This document shows, one piece after another, positions 60,016-64,000 of a DNA stretch of 64,000 nt. Position numbers and translations under genes: made by a program. The stretch is from Planctomycetota bacterium (GTDB lineage Bacteria; Planctomycetota; Planctomycetia; Pirellulales; Lacipirellulaceae). The first letter of the stretch is position 1. Each line of letters starts with the position of its first letter. Below the pieces are notes generated by a model. The model made no database searches, was not told where the DNA came from, and worked only from the letters and a program-made list of their open reading frames with translations. The stretch spans positions 1-64,000 of the forward strand of contig JAKOXH010000058.1 in assembly GCA_029781135.1 (NCBI GenBank). Direction: 5' to 3'.

Positions 60016-60840
60016 TCATTCGCCAGCGCGGAGCATTGGCTTCTTCTCATACTGCTCGGGAAACGAGCGCATCGTATCGGGCCACGCGTACGATTCTAGT
60101 TTGATGTCGTCACGCCGACGGCCGACGACCCGGAAGTAGCCCAAATTGCGGCCGGCATCTTCTTCGACCGCGGCGATCTCACTGACGTTATCCGGCCAGG
60201 CCAACCGATGCCAACACGACCAAAGCTTCCAGCCATCGTCCATTGTGTCGGTGGTCGTGATCTCGAGGAGTTTCGTGCGTTCCCAATGTCGCCGCCACCA
60301 ATTGGCCGAGTGGAGTGCCCATACATCTTGCGTCCAGAATGTGCGCAAGTGCTCGGGTAGTTCACCATCAATTTCCTGGATGAGGCCGGCACCGGCGATG
60401 CCGATCGGTCCGCCTGGCTTCACGAATTGGACCAAATAGTTCAGGTACAAATCGTCGGTGCCAAAGTACGAATAGCAGTCCACGGCGACGATCGCATCAA
60501 AGAACTCCGCGGCAAAGGGCAGGGCCCGCGCATCGCAATGCAAAGGAACGACGCGGTCCTCAAGCCCAGCATCGCGAATTCGCCGCCAGTTCTCCGTGGC
60601 GGCAATCCATAAGTCGGTGGCCCATACCTCGACACCAAACTCACGGGCCAAAAAGACCGACGACTTCGCCCGGCCGCAACCTAAATCCAGCACGCGCATT
60701 CCAGGCTTCAGGTCGAGCCGTTCGCACAACCACTCGGTTTGCCAGAGTGGGTTACTGCCCATCCCGCCTTCACAAATCCACTCGTCGGTGTACTTCGCAG
60801 AACGTGGAAAGCGTCGATTAAGTTCGTAGCGGTCGATCAT
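60016..60840 (-). CDS. SAM-dependent methyltransferase
   Basis: A 274-residue class I methyltransferase. MRVLDLGCGRAKSSVFLA is the SAM-binding motif I. Further motifs are VWATDLWIAAT and ALPFAAEFFDAIVAVD. A Trp-rich C-terminal half (WALHSANWWRRHWERTK) may bind the substrate. It overlaps the DUF983 gene upstream by four bases (ATGA), so both come from one message. The substrate is unknown. No signal peptide is seen, so it is cytoplasmic. Confidence 0.88.
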   Translation of the reverse strand: MIDRYELNRRFPRSAKYTDEWICEGGMGSNPLWQTEWLCERLDLKPGMRVLDLGCGRAKSSVFLAREFGVEVWATDLWIAATENWRRIRDAGLEDRVVPLHCDARALPFAAEFFDAIVAVDCYSYFGTDDLYLNYLVQFVKPGGPIGIAGAGLIQEIDGELPEHLRTFWTQDVWALHSANWWRRHWERTKLLEITTTDTMDDGWKLWSCWHRLAWPDNVSEIAAVEEDAGRNLGYFRVVGRRRDDIKLESYAWPDTMRSFPEQYEKKPMLRAGE

Positions 60841-61295
60841 GGTGTGTGTTGCGTCTCACGTTGCATTTGGCGGAGTTCGCTTTCGTTCGGCCACGGGTCC
60901 CAATGTTCATCGAAGGCGATCCACAACGCCCGGGCGTAACGGAAGAACCACATCGGGAACAGGATTCCGAATGTGGTGAGGATGATCAGCCGCTGCATAT
61001 CGGTCAGCACGTCGCCGAAAAACATGGCAAAGTACATGATGGTGACAAGGAGCGCCGTCACGCCGTAGTTGAAGTAGATCGACCCCAGCAGATAGCCGGC
61101 GTCGCGGTTGAATCGTCGTCCGCAGGCTTGGCAGGCATCGTACATCGCGAACCAACCGCGGAAGATGGGCGCGCGACCACAAGCAGGGCACTTCAATCGC
61201 AACGCTCGTTGCTGCAACCGGCCGATCGGCTGCGATGCTTCGTGCACGCTATGCCGATCGTCTATTGTTGGTCCAGGTTGTAAATTGGAGCTCAT
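60837..61295 (-). CDS. DUF983 membrane protein with zinc ribbon
   Basis: A 152-residue protein. Two CxxC pairs, CPACGRAPIF and CQACGRRFN, form a zinc-ribbon-like N-terminus. Two helices follow (about residues 74-94 and 101-122). This is the DUF983 family, which in proteobacteria is often near cytochrome oxidase genes, as here. It shares its transcript with the methyltransferase. The role is unknown; assembly of membrane complexes is a guess. Confidence 0.85.
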   Translation of the reverse strand: MSSNLQPGPTIDDRHSVHEASQPIGRLQQRALRLKCPACGRAPIFRGWFAMYDACQACGRRFNRDAGYLLGSIYFNYGVTALLVTIMYFAMFFGDVLTDMQRLIILTTFGILFPMWFFRYARALWIAFDEHWDPWPNESELRQMQRETQHTP

Positions 61296-61377
61296 CGTTT
61301 CGCCATCCTACGCGAGTCGCCGCCGGTCCGCCACCGCCGTCTTGCCGTGGGAAACAAGCAATGCTAAGGTGCTGGCC

Positions 61378-61554
61378 ATGTACACCGTGGCACGATTCCT
61401 GCAAATTATCGGGTTGGCGATTCCGCTCTTGGCGATTGTCGCCCAACTGAACGACGCAATCAAAGCAAACACGATGCTCGGCTTTCTTGTAGCCGCCGTG
61501 CTCGTCTTTTCCATCGGCCATTTGCTGCAGCGCTATTCCGGCGGGCCACAATAA
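61378..61554 (+). CDS. Tiny membrane protein, hypothetical
   Basis: A 58-residue protein beginning at ATG 61378 with AAGG about 8 bases upstream. Two helices (about residues 6-23 and 31-49) cover most of it, with a short polar end LLQRYSGGPQ. Divergent from the DUF983 gene. No named family is recognised. The hydrophobic pattern and start signal make it likely to be real. Confidence 0.55.
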   Translation: MYTVARFLQIIGLAIPLLAIVAQLNDAIKANTMLGFLVAAVLVFSIGHLLQRYSGGPQ

Positions 61555-61732
61555 ACAAACAGCAAACAGTATTGCCCGCATTCGTAAACTAGGCCATCCG
61601 AGATGGCCGCGCTATAATGATGCTGGCGGGTAACCCCGGTTATTCTTTTGCCGAGTCTGCTGCTCTGTGCGGCTGCGTGGGTCTATGCACTTCAACTTAT
61701 ACTTTGCCCGGCAAGGATTGAGACAACTTCGG

Positions 61733-61811
61733 GTGCCCTGGCCACGGAGGCCGCCGACGTGGCCAGGCGGGTGCGGCAATTCACATGCCCACGCCGAGCC
61801 GTGGGCATGGC
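61733..61811. repeat. GGCCACG and CATGCCCACG palindromes
   Basis: 61738-61769 holds CCTGGCCACG and CGTGGCCAGG as inverted arms. 61787-61811 is the CATGCCCACG hairpin seen at 15675. The 307-base gap from 61555 to 61861 shows nothing else. Confidence 0.75.
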
Positions 61812-61861
61812 ACCCAAAAAACGAGTCATTTCTCACCGAACACAGTATAGCCACTTTGAGA

Positions 61862-64000
61862 ATGCGCGGGTTGGAATTCTTGGGGGCAGTGCTGGCCGTG
61901 TTCGTTCTTACGCCAATCGTTTTCGGCCAGCCTGGTGTCTTGATTTTCGGCGGGCCATTGCCGCAAATTGAACTTTCGGAACCGCGCATTGAAGTGGTTT
62001 CGGGTCCCGTGGCCGCCCGCTTGGAACAGGCGCGGGCATTGGCGGCTGCCAAGAACTGGGATGAAGCCGTCGATATCTATCGCGAGTTGGCCGCCGAATC
62101 CACCGACCGAGTCGTCGCGATCGACGGCAGCCGATATGTTAGCCTTAACACGTACTGCCAAATGCAACTTGCGAACCTGCCGCCGGATGGCTTGGCAGCG
62201 TATCGACGCCTTGTCGATTCCGCCGCCGAACATTGGTATCGCGAGGGGCTGGCCGCCCGCGATGAGCAGAAGTTGCGTCGAGTCGCGTCCGAATTCTTCT
62301 GCAGCAGTTGGGGTGATGATGCGCTTCTTGTCTCGGGCGAACTCGCGCTCGATCGGGCTGACTACTCCGGTGCCCGCCGAGTGTGGGAGCAAATGAACCC
62401 GCTCCTGTGCGATCCTAACGGCCGATCCCTTTGGCAAGCATTGCAGGGCATCGATCTCAAGACACGATGGGACGAAATTGACCGCCGCTGGAACGAAAGA
62501 ACGGCGCCGGCAACTTGGCTGACCTATCCTGATTCGCAATATGACCTAGCCCAAATTCGGGCGTGGCTGATTCTCGTGGCCATGCGTGCCGGCGAATTCG
62601 ACCGCGCGGCATTCGAACTAGAAGCGTTTCGACATTGGCACCCGCAGGCCGAAGGCCGCCTCGGGGGCCAAAAAGTCGTGTTTGCCACTGCTTTGGAAAA
62701 ACTCCTCGCCTCCGCCCGCGACTGGAAGCCCGTTCCGGCACCAACGGCTTGGCCAACCTTTGCCGGTTCGCAATCGCGCGATGCGATTGCAGCGCCGCTG
62801 GGGCCCACACTCGTGCCGCTGTGGGATCACCCCGTCGAACTTGTGCCGCCACCCTTTGCCCGCCGGCTCGTGCGCTCTGTGCAAAGCAGTGTACCAACGG
62901 AAAACCCACGCGAAGTAGGGCGACCGCTATCTTGCTTTCCTGTCATGCACGGCGAGCAAGTCGTCTTTGCCGATGGCCACGGCATCCACGCCGTCGAACT
63001 CGCCACCGGCAAGCCGGCGATCACGGCGGACGGTGTGATCTACCGCAATGAACCCATCGAGCCCGAACGCCAAATCGGCCAATTTCCGTTGGTTGCCGAG
63101 GCGGGAGTATCTTTCGGCGTACCACGGCTGACGTTAAACATCATCGATGAAATCGTTTTCGCGCGCGTCGGCACGCTGCCCACATCGCGGTCGGAACTGC
63201 CAGCTAGATCGGGCGGCGATCGACTCGTCGGCCTCGATCTTCGTCGCGAAGGCTTACTCACCTTTCACGCCAAACCGGATGACGCCTCTTGGGCATTCGA
63301 CGGAGCGCCCGTCGGCGATGGCGAGCATTTGTTCGTTGCCATACGGCACAACGGGGCCACGCCGCAAGCCGCCGTCGCCTGTTTCGACACTTCCACGGGA
63401 AACCAATTATGGCGTACGCCAATCGTCGCGGCCGATACGCCAGCTGGCAACCTGGGCGACGAAATTACACACAACCTGCTAACGCTGGTCGGCGACCGTA
63501 TCTATTTTAATACAAATCTCGGTGTCGTTGCCGCGGTCGATGCGCGCGACGGAAAAGTGTGTTGGCTGCACAAATATCAGCGCTGGATCGGCAAGCGGTT
63601 TTCGCCCGGCGCAACGATGCCGCCGTTCTTCGAACGCGATCCCTTGCCATGCTTGTACACTGACGGCGTCGTCTACGCCGCCCCGGCCGATACTCCCGCG
63701 ATCCTCGCCCTGGATGCCGACACTGGCCAATTGCTCTGGTCGTGTGACCAGCTTGCGGACGGTCTCCATTTGCTCGGCGTAGTCAACGAGCACCTTATCG
63801 TTAGCGGAAATCGCCTGACCGCGCTCGACCGCTTTTCCGGAAAAACTAAGTGGATTTGGCCGGAAAGCCAAACGGCTGGAATCCGCGGCATAGGGCGCGG
63901 ACTGGTCGCTGGGGCTGAAGTCTTTTGGCCGACGCGCACGGAAATCTACGTGGTTGATTCGCAAACCGGGGCACGAACGCGATCGCCCCTCAGCGTGAGC
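61862..64000 (+). CDS. PQQ-type beta-propeller protein, partial
   Basis: The ATG at 61862 opens a frame of 713 codons that is still open at the window edge. A signal peptide ends near PIVFGQP. The region to about residue 130 has a TPR-like helical pattern (ARALAAAKNWDEAVDIYREL). From about 300 on, it contains propeller blades of the PQQ type: VVAAVDARDGKVCWLH, AILALDADTGQLLWSC and TALDRFSGKTKWIWPE. It is likely a secreted scaffold or binding protein, as bound PQQ cannot be shown. The C-terminus is missing. Confidence 0.8.
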   Translation, partial: MRGLEFLGAVLAVFVLTPIVFGQPGVLIFGGPLPQIELSEPRIEVVSGPVAARLEQARALAAAKNWDEAVDIYRELAAESTDRVVAIDGSRYVSLNTYCQMQLANLPPDGLAAYRRLVDSAAEHWYREGLAARDEQKLRRVASEFFCSSWGDDALLVSGELALDRADYSGARRVWEQMNPLLCDPNGRSLWQALQGIDLKTRWDEIDRRWNERTAPATWLTYPDSQYDLAQIRAWLILVAMRAGEFDRAAFELEAFRHWHPQAEGRLGGQKVVFATALEKLLASARDWKPVPAPTAWPTFAGSQSRDAIAAPLGPTLVPLWDHPVELVPPPFARRLVRSVQSSVPTENPREVGRPLSCFPVMHGEQVVFADGHGIHAVELATGKPAITADGVIYRNEPIEPERQIGQFPLVAEAGVSFGVPRLTLNIIDEIVFARVGTLPTSRSELPARSGGDRLVGLDLRREGLLTFHAKPDDASWAFDGAPVGDGEHLFVAIRHNGATPQAAVACFDTSTGNQLWRTPIVAADTPAGNLGDEITHNLLTLVGDRIYFNTNLGVVAAVDARDGKVCWLHKYQRWIGKRFSPGATMPPFFERDPLPCLYTDGVVYAAPADTPAILALDADTGQLLWSCDQLADGLHLLGVVNEHLIVSGNRLTALDRFSGKTKWIWPESQTAGIRGIGRGLVAGAEVFWPTRTEIYVVDSQTGARTRSPLSVS

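Overview
The window reads as a GC-rich chromosome segment of a planctomycete, probably of the Pirellulales. The evidence is lineage-typical families: a PSCyt1/DUF1549/DUF1553 protein paired with a DUF1501 protein, a BON-domain surface protein with a Tyr/Pro-rich tail, several lipoproteins and von Willebrand/propeller secreted proteins, and a planctomycete-style respiratory cluster. The order-level placement is inference.

Layout. 1-2.1 kb: edge of a probable integrative element, with a tyrosine recombinase next to tRNA-Ala and tRNA-Ile. 2.6-11.6 kb: cell-envelope genes (thioredoxin-domain protein, small membrane protein, BON protein, lipoprotein, ExbB-ExbD pair, and a TonB-like/cyclase-barrel fusion). 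11.6-15.6 kb: accessory stretch with tRNA-Cys and its terminator, a HigBA-like toxin-antitoxin locus whose toxin is frameshifted, a T5orf172/GIY-YIG-type gene and a DUF2975 gene. 16-29.5 kb: secreted and metabolic genes (lipoprotein, vWA protein, degenerate alpha/beta hydrolase, propeller protein, Gfo/Idh/MocA oxidoreductase, PSD1 plus DUF1501 pair, TIM-barrel epimerase-like protein). 29.7-31.7 kb: queuosine genes queF, queC, queE. 31.7-37.7 kb: a large FtsX-type permease, a duplicated DMT-type transporter and purD.

38.2-59.9 kb is one long same-strand respiratory locus. It holds a Rieske protein with a repeat-rich N-terminal extension, split cytochrome b (two genes) and a 1561-residue octaheme cytochrome c that also carries a coiled coil and a PDZ domain. 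Two cupredoxin-like proteins and a diheme cytochrome c lipoprotein follow, then a haem-copper oxidase (subunits II, I, III, IV) with haem A synthesis genes ctaA and ctaB, an ABC exporter, Sco, a DUF420 protein and a CPTC membrane protein. Together these suggest a complete quinol-to-oxygen chain with its assembly factors. 60-64 kb: methyltransferase, DUF983 protein, a tiny membrane protein and a PQQ-type propeller protein running off the edge.

The most unusual signal is in the gaps. At least fourteen sites carry iterated oligomers of period 7 (sometimes 8 or 10), mostly arranged as two inverted arms. A second class of REP-like hairpins begins with GTAG and keeps its flank and often its loop while the stem sequence varies with compensating changes. 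Both classes also occur in frame inside one permease gene, and two arrays supply the stop codons of respiratory genes. No transposase that could mobilise them is in the window.
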